Of a stretch of DNA of 29,042 nt, positions 1 to 7,545 are shown piece after piece. Under the pieces are notes generated by a model that saw nothing but the letters and a program-made list of their open reading frames with translations, had not been told where the DNA came from and did not search any database. Source of the DNA: Candidatus Aminicenantes bacterium UBA647 (GTDB lineage: Bacteria > Acidobacteriota > Aminicenantia > UBA2199); assembly GCA_002299555.1 (NCBI GenBank), contig DBOL01000094.1, forward strand, positions 1-29,042, in the 5' to 3' direction. Position 1 is the stretch's first letter. Each line of letters opens with the position of its first letter. The position numbers and the translations under genes were made by a program.

Positions 1-179
1 AGACTTCCATATTCCGGATCCCAATACTCTATTTCGGGAATTATCTCATCCTCAATCATAGGTGCTATCATATTTACATTCCATGTTGAAAAATGGAATC
101 CAAATTCGAACATCCCTTTTCCTGAAATGGGGATTATCATAATAACAACAATAATAAAAATCAGAATTATTTTTTTCAT
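1..179 (-). CDS. Secreted or outer-membrane protein, N-terminal fragment (runs off left edge)
   Basis: The minus strand opens with ATG at 177-179, behind a strong Shine-Dalgarno (AGGAGG on the minus strand, 185-190), and stays open to base 1, giving 59 codons. The first residues are MKKIILIFIIVVIMIIPISG, a textbook signal peptide: basic start, long hydrophobic core, small residues at the likely cleavage site. The mature start alternates aromatic and polar residues (FEFGFHFSTWNVN), as in the first strand of an outer-membrane beta-barrel. It then becomes acidic (IEDEIIPEIEYWDPEYGS). The barrel assignment is inference, and no family is recognised. A different-frame reading of about 96 codons on the same strand is a shadow. 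The gene is divergent from the DUF2891 gene at 361. Confidence 0.7.
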   Translation of the reverse strand, partial: MKKIILIFIIVVIMIIPISGKGMFEFGFHFSTWNVNMIAPMIEDEIIPEIEYWDPEYGS

Positions 180-312
180 TCTCCCCTCCTGTACTATTAT
201 AAATAATTACATATAAAAAACAACCGGGAGTGAAGAGTGACACGGAGTCACCAGTCCTATATAGAGTGTTAGACACCTTTTTATGTTGCAATGAGGTTGG
301 GGTGTATTCCTC

Positions 313-341
313 TTGAAATTTGTACTGAAAAATTATATACA
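313..341 (+). promoter_or_regulatory. Candidate sigma-70-type promoter for the DUF2891 gene
   Basis: A TTGAAA box (313-318) and a TATACA box (336-341) are separated by exactly 17 bases, matching the -35/-10 consensus at 5/6 and 4/6. Transcription would start near 348, just before the AAGGAG ribosome-binding site (350-355) and the ATG at 361. Called by eye only. Confidence 0.45.
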
Positions 342-360
342 AGTTTGTTAAGGAGATATT

Positions 361-1464
361 ATGAAAAAAAATGTGGCATTAGCTTTTATCCTGGGGCTCA
401 TGGTAATAACCGGAGGATCAATTTTTCCAATATCTGAAAATAACAATTTAATGAAAATGCCGGAATTCTCAGAAGAACTGGCATTAAAATTTGCCGCGAT
501 GGCATTGAATTGTATAGAGAAAGAATATCCCAATAAACCATCACATGTGTTTAATGATGAGAACGATCTAAAAGTTCCCCGTGACCAACATCCTGCATTT
601 TATGGCTGTTTTGACTGGCACTCATCGGTTCATGGACATTGGATGCTGGTAAAAGTGCTGAAGATCTATCCGGAGATAAGTGTAAGAGGGAAGATCATTG
701 CCGCACTAAAAAGAAATATAACTCCAGAAAAAATAAAATCTGAAGTTGATTATTTTAATCAGAAGAGCAGGAAATCATTTGAACGGACCTATGGCTGGTC
801 CTGGCTTCTTAAATTAACCGAAGAGTTGTACACATGGGATGATCCTGATGGGAAGACAATGTTCGTTACTATTTCACCTCTTGCTGAAAAGATAGTTTCT
901 AGTTATTTAAATTTTCTGCCAAAGCAGACATATCCGATCAGAACGGGGGTCCACCCAAATACTGCATTCGGACTCTTATTTGCATATGATTATGCAAAGA
1001 GGCTAAAGCATAATGAACTCTTAGAAATGGTCATATCAAGGAGTTTGAATTATTTCGGGGAAGATGTCTCGTGTCCTGCCGGATGGGAACCGGGAGGAGA
1101 GGATTTTTTCTCTCCCTGCCTGATGGAAACATTATTAATGACAAGGATCCTGAAAGCTGAAGAATTCATCAAATGGTTTGAAAAATTTTTCCCCGATATA
1201 AAAAACAGCAATCTTCTTGTTCCCGCTATTGTTTCTGACAGAACCGATGGGAAGTTGTCTCATCTGGACGGGTTGAATTTAAGCAGGGTCTGGAGTTTTT
1301 CTGCAATACTCAAGGCAATTCCGAAAGGAGATCCACTGAAAGGGATATTAAAAGATGCCTTAAAATTACATCTGAAAACAGCGATGGAAAATATAAAAAG
1401 CGGATTTTATGAAGGGGAGCACTGGCTTGGATCTTTTGCGGTATATGCTTATTCCGGACTCTGA
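361..1464 (+). CDS. DUF2891 family protein with signal peptide
   Basis: A 367-residue protein of the DUF2891 family, whose function is not established. The family signature lies at about residues 41-95: an alanine-rich helix, CIEKEYPNKPSHV, then HPAFYGCFDWHSSVHGHWML with its run of Cys, Asp, Trp and His residues. Length and conserved His/Trp/Asp residues throughout (for example WLGSFAVYAYSGL at the C-terminus) match the all-helical family, which resembles six-hairpin-type enzymes; catalysis is not shown. Residues 1-25 form a hydrophobic signal sequence, so this copy is probably exported to the periplasm. The start is supported by AAGGAG five bases upstream of ATG. Its last 16 bases overlap the convergent hypC gene. 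Confidence 0.85.
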   Translation: MKKNVALAFILGLMVITGGSIFPISENNNLMKMPEFSEELALKFAAMALNCIEKEYPNKPSHVFNDENDLKVPRDQHPAFYGCFDWHSSVHGHWMLVKVLKIYPEISVRGKIIAALKRNITPEKIKSEVDYFNQKSRKSFERTYGWSWLLKLTEELYTWDDPDGKTMFVTISPLAEKIVSSYLNFLPKQTYPIRTGVHPNTAFGLLFAYDYAKRLKHNELLEMVISRSLNYFGEDVSCPAGWEPGGEDFFSPCLMETLLMTRILKAEEFIKWFEKFFPDIKNSNLLVPAIVSDRTDGKLSHLDGLNLSRVWSFSAILKAIPKGDPLKGILKDALKLHLKTAMENIKSGFYEGEHWLGSFAVYAYSGL

Positions 1465-1709
1465 TCGTTCTCGGATCTGTTTTCTTCTTTTTCCATAATT
1501 TCGATCAATTCTGTCCAGGTTTCCATAGTCTCCCTGGCTCCTTCTTCATCCAGCTTATTTATTGCAAATCCGGCATGGACGAGGACATGGTCTCCTATCT
1601 GACAATCTTCAATGAGGTCAACACGTATGTCTCTCTTTACATTGTAAAATTCAACTACGGCATTTGGACCGTCTAATTTGATAATTGTTGCCGGGAATGC
1701 AAGACACAT
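1449..1709 (-). CDS. hypC: HypC/HybG/HupF family hydrogenase maturation chaperone
   Basis: An 86-residue protein with the hallmark N-terminus MCLAFPATI. In HypC, Cys2 binds the iron centre being built for [NiFe]-hydrogenase and contacts HypD and the large-subunit precursor. The small beta-barrel features follow: VDLIEDCQIGDHVLVHAGFAI, then INKLDEEGARETMETW, equivalent to the family's GFAIxKIDEEEA segment. Length is normal, with a slightly extended acidic tail. A strong ribosome-binding site (AGGAGG on the minus strand, about 1713-1718) precedes ATG at 1709. No other hyp gene or hydrogenase subunit is in the window, so its partners must be elsewhere. It overlaps the convergent DUF2891 gene by 16 bases at the 3' end and is divergent from cinA. 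Confidence 0.92.
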   Translation of the reverse strand: MCLAFPATIIKLDGPNAVVEFYNVKRDIRVDLIEDCQIGDHVLVHAGFAINKLDEEGARETMETWTELIEIMEKEENRSENDQSPE

Positions 1710-1785
1710 GTCTCCTCCTTATAAAGTTTAAATATAACATAATGTTCAATTATAATACAAATTATATTGTTCCCGGTGTGATAAT

Positions 1786-1814
1786 TTGACTTATATAAGG
1801 GAATTAAATAATAT
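1786..1814 (+). promoter_or_regulatory. Candidate promoter giving a leaderless cinA transcript
   Basis: TTGACT (1786-1791, 5/6 to the -35 consensus) is followed after 17 bases by TAATAT (1809-1814, 4/6 to the -10). The predicted transcription start falls at about 1820-1823, essentially on the cinA ATG at 1823. That would explain the absence of a Shine-Dalgarno there. Inference from motif and spacing only. Confidence 0.35.
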
Positions 1815-1822
1815 CTTACGAA

Positions 1823-3067
1823 ATGAGAGTAATATTTATTGCAGTCGGCAGTGAACTTCTGGGACATAACAAGATGGATACAAATTCTCTTTATGTTTCG
1901 AAAAAGCTTGGTGAAAAGGGGATCCTGGTTGATATGAAAATGGTTGTCGGTGATGATAGGGAAAATCTTAGCTGGACAATAAAAAATGCCTGCAAAAGGT
2001 CACAACTTGTGATCGTTTCAGGAGGGCTCGGGCCTACAGAAGATGATATCACCAGGGAATCTGCTGCAGATGCATTAAAGCTGAAACTTGTTTTTAACGA
2101 TGATATTGTTGCAGATATTGAGGAGATGTTCCGTGTGAGAGGAATTGATATGCCGCAGATAAATAAGAGGCAGGCTTTCCTCCTTGAAGGGGCTGAGGTG
2201 TTGAACAATTCCGCTGGCACTGCTCCGGGGCAGTATTTTGATAATGGGAAGGTCAGATTGCTTCTCCTTCCCGGTCCGCCAAAAGAGATGATACCGATTT
2301 TTGACAAGATCCTTGAGGAAAAAATTTCTCCTCTTTCCAATTTTCACATATACAGAAGGGTATTGAAGTTTGGTGGAATAACCGAATCAGAGGCTGATTC
2401 AATGATCTCGGGGATATACAGGAGATACAAAAATCCGGTAACTACAATATTGGCATCACCTGGACTGATAGAGGTTCACCTTCTCGGCCGTGCAAAAAAG
2501 AACATTGATGAGATAAAAGAATTGACGGATCAGGTGGCAGAAGATATCAAAGATAAAATGGTCAAATATCTTATTACAGAAGAAGATTTAAGTATCGAGG
2601 AGTTGATAATCAGGGAGATGACACAACGCGGGCTTTCATTAAGTGTTGCGGAAAGTTGTACCGGCGGAGGTTTGGGTAATATTCTTACGAATGTCCCGGG
2701 CAGCTCTGAGGTATTTCTCGGTGGAGTAATTCCATATTCAAATGAATTAAAAACAGGAATGCTGGATGTAAAAGAGGATACTCTAAAAAAATATGGGGCT
2801 GTCTCGAAATATGCGGCAAAAGAGATGGCTGAAAATGTCAGGAAATTAACCGGATCTGATATAGGGGTCTCGATTACGGGGATAGCCGGGCCTGGAGGTG
2901 GCACGTCTAAAAAACCGGTTGGACTGGTCTTTATGCATATGAGCACATTGGATAAAGAGATAGGCGAACATAGAATTTTTCCCGGAGATAGAGAAGTTGT
3001 AAAGATACGGACAATAAATTATTGCCTGAATATGATCTTCAGATATTTAAAAAATGATAATTTATGA
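1823..3067 (+). CDS. cinA: CinA family nicotinamide-nucleotide amidohydrolase
   Basis: A 414-residue two-domain protein. Residues 1-170 are the COG1058/MoCF-biosynthesis-like domain: GSELLGHNKMDTNS near the N-terminus, SGGLGPTEDDITRE, and LPGPPKEM. Residues about 255-410 are the CinA C-terminal NMN deamidase domain, with the catalytic serine in VAESCTGGG (around residue 277), the LGGVIPYSNELK motif and ITGIAGPGGGT. In CinA family enzymes this domain converts nicotinamide mononucleotide to nicotinate mononucleotide for NAD salvage, and the N-terminal domain can have ADP-ribose pyrophosphatase activity. Length is normal. ATG 1823 begins at the conserved MRVIFIAVGSELL start but has no obvious ribosome-binding site. 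The 3' end overlaps the next gene by 14 bases. Confidence 0.95.
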   Translation: MRVIFIAVGSELLGHNKMDTNSLYVSKKLGEKGILVDMKMVVGDDRENLSWTIKNACKRSQLVIVSGGLGPTEDDITRESAADALKLKLVFNDDIVADIEEMFRVRGIDMPQINKRQAFLLEGAEVLNNSAGTAPGQYFDNGKVRLLLLPGPPKEMIPIFDKILEEKISPLSNFHIYRRVLKFGGITESEADSMISGIYRRYKNPVTTILASPGLIEVHLLGRAKKNIDEIKELTDQVAEDIKDKMVKYLITEEDLSIEELIIREMTQRGLSLSVAESCTGGGLGNILTNVPGSSEVFLGGVIPYSNELKTGMLDVKEDTLKKYGAVSKYAAKEMAENVRKLTGSDIGVSITGIAGPGGGTSKKPVGLVFMHMSTLDKEIGEHRIFPGDREVVKIRTINYCLNMIFRYLKNDNL

Positions 3068-3782
3068 TAAGGAACTAGTCTCTCTCGATTATTTTTACAA
3101 TAACCGTGTAAAAATATTTCAGAACAAAAAGGGATACCGTTTCAGTGTTGATTCACCTATTTTAGCCGATTTCATTCCATTCTCTAAAGACAAGGGGCTG
3201 GAAATAGGATCAGGATCCGGGATCATTTCTCTCCTTCTCATGTTCAGGAAGAAAATCCCGTTCATTACCGGGATCGAAATTCAAAAAGATCTTTTTGAAC
3301 TATCGAAAATGAGTATTGAGGAGAACTCTTTTCAATCTCGATTTGATGTAATAAATAGTGACTTCAATGATATTTATTCAGACTATTCAGGCATAATGAA
3401 TATTTTTTCCAATCCCCCCTATCTGAAAACAGGGATAGGGAATCTAAGCAGGAATGTAGAGGTCAGAAAGGGGAAGTTCGAGATCGATATAGATCTGGAG
3501 CAGTTAGTGAACAGGAGTAGTTCAATTCTGGGTAAAGGGGGCAGCCTCTTCCTGATATTTCCTTATGAAAGATTTGAAGAATTGATAGGTCTTGTGGGAA
3601 AACATGGGTTATTTCCGGTGAAGTTGAGAAAAGTGTTGTCATTCGCAGATGGTAAACCGGAGAGATTTCTGATACAATTGACCAATTATAAAGATGATCT
3701 GAAAGAAGATTCTCCATTGGTCATTTACCATTCCGTCGGTGTCTATTCTGATGAGATGGAAGATATTTTAGCAGGAAGGTGA
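3054..3782 (+). CDS. TrmN6-like tRNA (adenine-N6)-methyltransferase
   Basis: A 242-residue Rossmann-fold SAM-dependent methyltransferase. It has the N-terminal segment FQNKKGYRFSVDSPILADF, characteristic of the YfiC/TrmN6 group, SAM-binding motif I LEIGSGSGIISL (about 49-60), an acidic motif II ending GIEIQ, and the amino-methyltransferase catalytic tetrapeptide NPPY (120-123). TrmN6 in enterobacteria methylates A37 of tRNA1(Val). Group membership is well supported by the GYRFSVDSPILA segment, but the exact substrate here is inference. The ATG lies inside the last codons of cinA (14-base overlap), indicating translational coupling. The stop is one base before wzm. Confidence 0.85.
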   Translation: MIIYDKELVSLDYFYNNRVKIFQNKKGYRFSVDSPILADFIPFSKDKGLEIGSGSGIISLLLMFRKKIPFITGIEIQKDLFELSKMSIEENSFQSRFDVINSDFNDIYSDYSGIMNIFSNPPYLKTGIGNLSRNVEVRKGKFEIDIDLEQLVNRSSSILGKGGSLFLIFPYERFEELIGLVGKHGLFPVKLRKVLSFADGKPERFLIQLTNYKDDLKEDSPLVIYHSVGVYSDEMEDILAGR

Positions 3783-3783
3783 A

Positions 3784-4590
3784 ATGTTAGAAAGCATAAA
3801 AGAGCTTTACCGGTACAGGCAGTTGCTTTTTGTTATGGTCTCCAGAGAACTGAAAGCTAAATACAGAGGAACTGTTCTTGGATTTTTCTGGAGTTTTATG
3901 AACCCTATTCTCCTTGTTACTGTATATTCGATAGTTTTCGGGCTTATTTTCCAACCGAAGTATGCTGAGATGGAGAAGTCGATATACTATTCGGTCTTTT
4001 TCTTTACAGGTATTCTTCCCTGGACGTGGTTCTCCTCTTCCATACTTGAATCAGCAAATGTACTTATTGCTCATGGCTCCCTTATAAAGAAGATCAATTT
4101 TCCCGTAGAGATACTTCCGATGATGGTTGTAATAACTAATATGGTACATTTTATTCTCGGTGTTCCGGTTCTTATCCTTGCGTTTCTGATTCTCGGGAAG
4201 TCTTTGAGCTGGTGGGTTTTCTTTCTCCCTGTTGCAATGTTTGTTCAGTTCGTGTTCACGATGGGGCTGGGATTTTTCATTTCAGCACTCACAGTTCATT
4301 TTCGTGACATCAAAGATATATTGGTAAATCTTATAACTTTGTGGTTTTTTGTTACTCCGATAATTTACCCTTTCTCTTTCGAACCGATCCAGAACTCAAA
4401 ATTCCTTAAATTGTTTCTCTCTCTCAACCCGATGACCCATATTGTCGAATCCTACCAATACCTGTTTTTTTACGGGTCCCTTCCCCACTATAAAAAACTC
4501 TTTGTAACATTGATCGTTGGTCTGATATTGTTCTATTTCGGATATAAATTATTTGATAAATTACGCGATACTTTTGTAGAAGAGGTCTGA
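3784..4590 (+). CDS. wzm: ABC-2 type polysaccharide/O-antigen exporter permease (Wzm-like)
   Basis: A 268-residue inner-membrane permease of the ABC-2 family. The N-terminus carries the family landmark of an amphipathic helix followed by LKAKYRGTVLGFFWSFMNP (about residues 23-41). About six membrane segments follow, with the typical re-entrant FFTGILPWTWFSSS and LSLNPMTHIVESYQYLFF near the C-terminus. Wzm pairs with the Wzt ATPase to export undecaprenyl-linked O-antigen or other surface polysaccharide across the inner membrane. It lies one base after the methyltransferase gene, with GGAAGG upstream as ribosome-binding site, and one base before wzt. No glycosyltransferases flank it, so the glycan exported cannot be deduced. 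Confidence 0.92.
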   Translation: MLESIKELYRYRQLLFVMVSRELKAKYRGTVLGFFWSFMNPILLVTVYSIVFGLIFQPKYAEMEKSIYYSVFFFTGILPWTWFSSSILESANVLIAHGSLIKKINFPVEILPMMVVITNMVHFILGVPVLILAFLILGKSLSWWVFFLPVAMFVQFVFTMGLGFFISALTVHFRDIKDILVNLITLWFFVTPIIYPFSFEPIQNSKFLKLFLSLNPMTHIVESYQYLFFYGSLPHYKKLFVTLIVGLILFYFGYKLFDKLRDTFVEEV

Positions 4591-4591
4591 T

Positions 4592-5851
4592 ATGGGATCT
4601 ATTATTGTAAAAGATCTTCACAAGTTTTATAAAAAGTTTGCTAATAAACATAAATTTCTTACATTAAAAAGTGCTTTCCTAAGCAAAACATTGTTCTCGG
4701 ATCTTCAAAGTGATGAGGTGTTTGCAGCTTTAAGAGGTGTTAGCTTTGAAGTGAAGAAAGGGAAGACCCTGAGTATAATCGGGGAGAACGGTTCAGGCAA
4801 GAGTACTTTGTTGAAAATACTTGCAGGAATATCAAAGCCCTCTAAAGGAGAGGTCATAACTGAAGGCCGGATAAGTGCTCTCATAGAGCTGGGGGCCGGT
4901 TTCCATCCGGAGATCTCCGGGCGTGAAAATATTTTTATAAATGGAAGTATTCTCGGACTTTCAAAAAAGAAAATTGAAGAAAAACTGGATGATATAATTA
5001 AGTTTGCTGAACTTGAGGATTTTATCGATAATCCGGTCAAGACCTACTCTTCAGGAATGTATATGAGGCTGGGATTTTCAATTGCGATAAATGTTAACCC
5101 TGATATTCTACTGATCGATGAGGTCCTTGCCGTTGGAGATGCTTCTTTTGTCCCGAAATGTCTTGATAAGATAAATGAGTTTAAAAGAAAGGGGAAAACA
5201 ATAATCTTTGTTTCACATGATCTTGGAACTGTTGAGAGGATAAGTGACAAAGTAATCTGGATAAAGGATGGGAAAATATTCAAGCAGGGGTATCCGAAGA
5301 GGATCACTGATGCTTATCTTGAATACATTGGCAAAAAAGATGAAGTAAAAGCTTCTGCTGATCACCAGAATAAGGAAGCAGAAGGGAGCCTGGATAAAGA
5401 GAAGAGGTGGGGAAGCAGGGAAGTTGAGATAACAAATGTAAAAATGAGGGATGTTAAAGGGAATGAAAAATATGTTTTCTCATATGATGAACCTCTTAGT
5501 ATCGAGTTTGATGTTAATGCGAAAAAAAGAGAGAAGGATTTTGTTTTTGGATTAGGTATTATGAATTATGAAGGAGTGAATTGTTATGGTTCAAATACCC
5601 ATATAGAGAATTTCAAATCAACTGAAATTTCAGGAAAGGGAAAGGTGAGGGTAAATATACCTTCTCTTAACCTTGTGAACGGAACTTATTTTTTGAATCT
5701 GGCCGTTCACAAAAGAGATGGATTCCCTTTTGATTATCACCACTTTCTATATACTTTCAAAGTGATATCAAGACACAGGGATATAGGAATAGTCCGAGTT
5801 TCTCATGAGTGGGATTTCTCAGATAACATTAAGATCAAGCTTAAAAAATAA
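4592..5851 (+). CDS. wzt: Polysaccharide exporter ATPase with C-terminal glycan-binding domain (Wzt-like)
   Basis: A 419-residue protein. Residues 1-250 are an ABC ATPase: Walker A GENGSGKST (64-72), the ISALIELGAGFHPEISGREN segment characteristic of polysaccharide-exporting ATPases, signature YSSGMYMRL, Walker B ILLIDEVLAVGD, and H-loop FVSHD. After a charged linker (about 250-275), residues about 280-415 form a Wzt C-terminal beta-sandwich (EITNVKMRD through FKVISRHRDIGIV). In characterised Wzt proteins this domain binds the terminal modification of the finished O-antigen. Its presence suggests chain-end recognition before export. The gene partners directly with wzm and shares one base with the next gene through a TAATG junction. 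Confidence 0.93.
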   Translation: MGSIIVKDLHKFYKKFANKHKFLTLKSAFLSKTLFSDLQSDEVFAALRGVSFEVKKGKTLSIIGENGSGKSTLLKILAGISKPSKGEVITEGRISALIELGAGFHPEISGRENIFINGSILGLSKKKIEEKLDDIIKFAELEDFIDNPVKTYSSGMYMRLGFSIAINVNPDILLIDEVLAVGDASFVPKCLDKINEFKRKGKTIIFVSHDLGTVERISDKVIWIKDGKIFKQGYPKRITDAYLEYIGKKDEVKASADHQNKEAEGSLDKEKRWGSREVEITNVKMRDVKGNEKYVFSYDEPLSIEFDVNAKKREKDFVFGLGIMNYEGVNCYGSNTHIENFKSTEISGKGKVRVNIPSLNLVNGTYFLNLAVHKRDGFPFDYHHFLYTFKVISRHRDIGIVRVSHEWDFSDNIKIKLKK

Positions 5852-6237
5852 TGTCTTATAATCACGATCCCCAAAAAACACTTGATATTCAAACGCTGAT
5901 GGATCAGGTCGGGAAAATTTCTGAAAAGAAGGTTGTTCTGACCGGAGGTGTTTTTGATTTCCTGCAACCTTATCATATAGAACTCTTCGAATTTGCAAAG
6001 GGTCGAAATGATATCCTGATCGTTGCTGTTAAGTCTGACGGAAAATACACACCTCTTGAAGAGAGGTTGGAAATACTGGATGCAATCGAGAATATTGATT
6101 ATCTGTTCTCATATTCAGATGAGGCTGACCTGAACGGGATCGGAGAACTGGTCATGGAAGTTATATTTAATGATGAATTTGAATTGTCCCCGGATAAAAT
6201 ATCTTTCAGCCAAAAAGTGATAAGATTTCTCCCCTGA
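5851..6237 (+). CDS. Degenerate cytidylyltransferase-like protein (RfaE2/TagD type)
   Basis: A 128-residue protein. Residues about 27-105 resemble the nucleotidyltransferase fold of RfaE2 (HldE C-terminal) and TagD: VVLTGGVFDFL, then an helix, DILIVAVKSDGK, and RLEILDAIENIDYLFSY. The catalytic HxGH signature that normally follows FD is replaced by QPYH, so the first histidine and the glycine are lost. The later ISSTxxR-type motif is also absent. It is therefore probably inactive, or has been repurposed. Translation is coupled to wzt by a one-base TAATG overlap, so a role linked to surface glycan is plausible but not shown. The C-terminus (NDEFELSPDKISFSQKVIRFLP) is not recognised. Confidence 0.65.
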   Translation: MSYNHDPQKTLDIQTLMDQVGKISEKKVVLTGGVFDFLQPYHIELFEFAKGRNDILIVAVKSDGKYTPLEERLEILDAIENIDYLFSYSDEADLNGIGELVMEVIFNDEFELSPDKISFSQKVIRFLP

Positions 6238-6336
6238 TATCGGGGAAATATAATACAGAAGCGAGTTTGACAAAAAAAAGCCTGTATGATAAAGATTTTC
6301 AATGAGAGGTAAGTTTAGATCAAAAAACAGGGCAAA

Positions 6337-7545
6337 ATGGAGATAATTTCATACGGAAAATCTGATATAGGCAAAGTCCGTGACAATAATGAAGATTTCC
6401 TGGCAACAAAAAAAATAGCTGAAGATGAACACCTTTTTGTTGTTGCTGATGGTATGGGTGGGCATCAGGCCGGAAATGTAGCTTCAAAACTTGGAGTTGA
6501 AACCTTTGTAAAATATTATAAAATGACCAGGAAGAAGGGTACTTCAATTCCTGAATCACTGCTTGAATCGATAAACAGATCAAATTCCGCTGTCCTGACA
6601 AAAGCTTCTACTGATCTTGATAAAAGGGGAATGGGGACAACCTTCAGTGCTCTTCTTATATCTGATTCTAAATTGAACATAGTTCACATCGGTGACTCAA
6701 GGATATATCTTGTCAGAGAAGATAAGATCAGAAGGATCACAACTGACCATACTTTTGTTGAAAAGATGGTTTCAGAAGGGAGAATAACACCGGAGGAAGC
6801 AAGAAGGCATCCTCAGAAGAACATATTGTATATGTCCCTTGGAGCAAGAGAAACTTTTCATCCTGAAGAGATAGTAGACCTTGACGTAAAGAAAAATGAT
6901 ATATATTTGATCTGTTCCGACGGCCTTACAGATATGGTTACTGATGATGCTATAAAAGAGTATTGTCAATCCTATCCTCCTGAGAAAGCAGTTGATGAAT
7001 TGATAACTCTGAGCAACAAAAATGGCGGCCTTGATAATATTTCTGTTATTGTGGTTGAGATCGGAGGGAAAAAAAAGCATAGTACTGAGCCGATTAAAGT
7101 TCCCCGGGGAAAAAAAGGCAGGTCTCTGTTTGTGATGATATCATTACTTTTTATGGTACTCTTAATATTCGGTTCGTTGTTATTAAGAAAAGAGAAAGTC
7201 CCTGCATTTTCAAGTGATCTGAAGGAGATCAGGTTCAAATCTCTGGGATTTGAAGAGAAGGAGAAACTTGACCTTGTGAGACAGTCACCTGGAATTGTTG
7301 ACAGTGAAAGTATACGGAAGTTTATCGGTGAAAATACACTGATGGTCAAAACTTCAGATTCGATCTCGTTAATATTCTCAAAAGATGAATTTATTGCCGT
7401 ACAGAATGGAGATGTTCTCTTCAGGAATACTTACAGATTCGGAGATTCACGAATCAGCCTGGAAAGCATTTATTTTGATAAAGCGTCAAATGGACTTGTT
7501 GCTATTGATGATGAAAAAAAAATTTATAAAATGTTGGTAAAATAA
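6337..7545 (+). CDS. Membrane-anchored PP2C-family Ser/Thr protein phosphatase
   Basis: A 402-residue protein. The PP2C (PPM/Stp) domain spans about residues 1-242 with all metal and catalytic motifs: RDNNED (15-20), VADGMGGHQAG (36-46), GTTFSAL, HIGDSRIYL (117-125), TTDHTFVEKMV, CSDGLTDMV (193-201) and DNISVIVV (233-240). A basic stretch is followed by one membrane helix (about 263-283) and a 120-residue C-terminal domain predicted outside the cytoplasm, with no family recognised. Phosphatase activity should reverse phosphorylation by the kinase encoded immediately downstream, which starts within this gene's stop codon (TAATG). The ATG is preceded only by a weak GGGC element. A TATAAT sits at 6249-6254 upstream without a good -35. 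Confidence 0.92.
   Translation: MEIISYGKSDIGKVRDNNEDFLATKKIAEDEHLFVVADGMGGHQAGNVASKLGVETFVKYYKMTRKKGTSIPESLLESINRSNSAVLTKASTDLDKRGMGTTFSALLISDSKLNIVHIGDSRIYLVREDKIRRITTDHTFVEKMVSEGRITPEEARRHPQKNILYMSLGARETFHPEEIVDLDVKKNDIYLICSDGLTDMVTDDAIKEYCQSYPPEKAVDELITLSNKNGGLDNISVIVVEIGGKKKHSTEPIKVPRGKKGRSLFVMISLLFMVLLIFGSLLLRKEKVPAFSSDLKEIRFKSLGFEEKEKLDLVRQSPGIVDSESIRKFIGENTLMVKTSDSISLIFSKDEFIAVQNGDVLFRNTYRFGDSRISLESIYFDKASNGLVAIDDEKKIYKMLVK

Noticed and set aside
228..252. GTGAC/GTCAC inverted repeat in the first intergenic region as an operator
   Set aside because: Only five base pairs with a five-base gap; too short to support a binding site by itself.
52..342. A 96-codon minus-strand frame at the left edge
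   Set aside because: It is in a different frame from the better-supported gene that starts at 179 with a strong ribosome-binding site and signal peptide, and its own composition is not protein-like.
6232..6246. CCCC...GGGG hairpin after the cytidylyltransferase-like gene as a terminator
   Set aside because: The stem is four base pairs, overlaps the stop codon and has no T tract on either strand.
6267..6295. Perfect TTGACA (6267-6272) upstream of the phosphatase gene as a promoter
   Set aside because: The nearest good -10, TATGAT at 6285-6290, is only 12 bases away, and nothing resembling a -10 lies at 16-18 bases.
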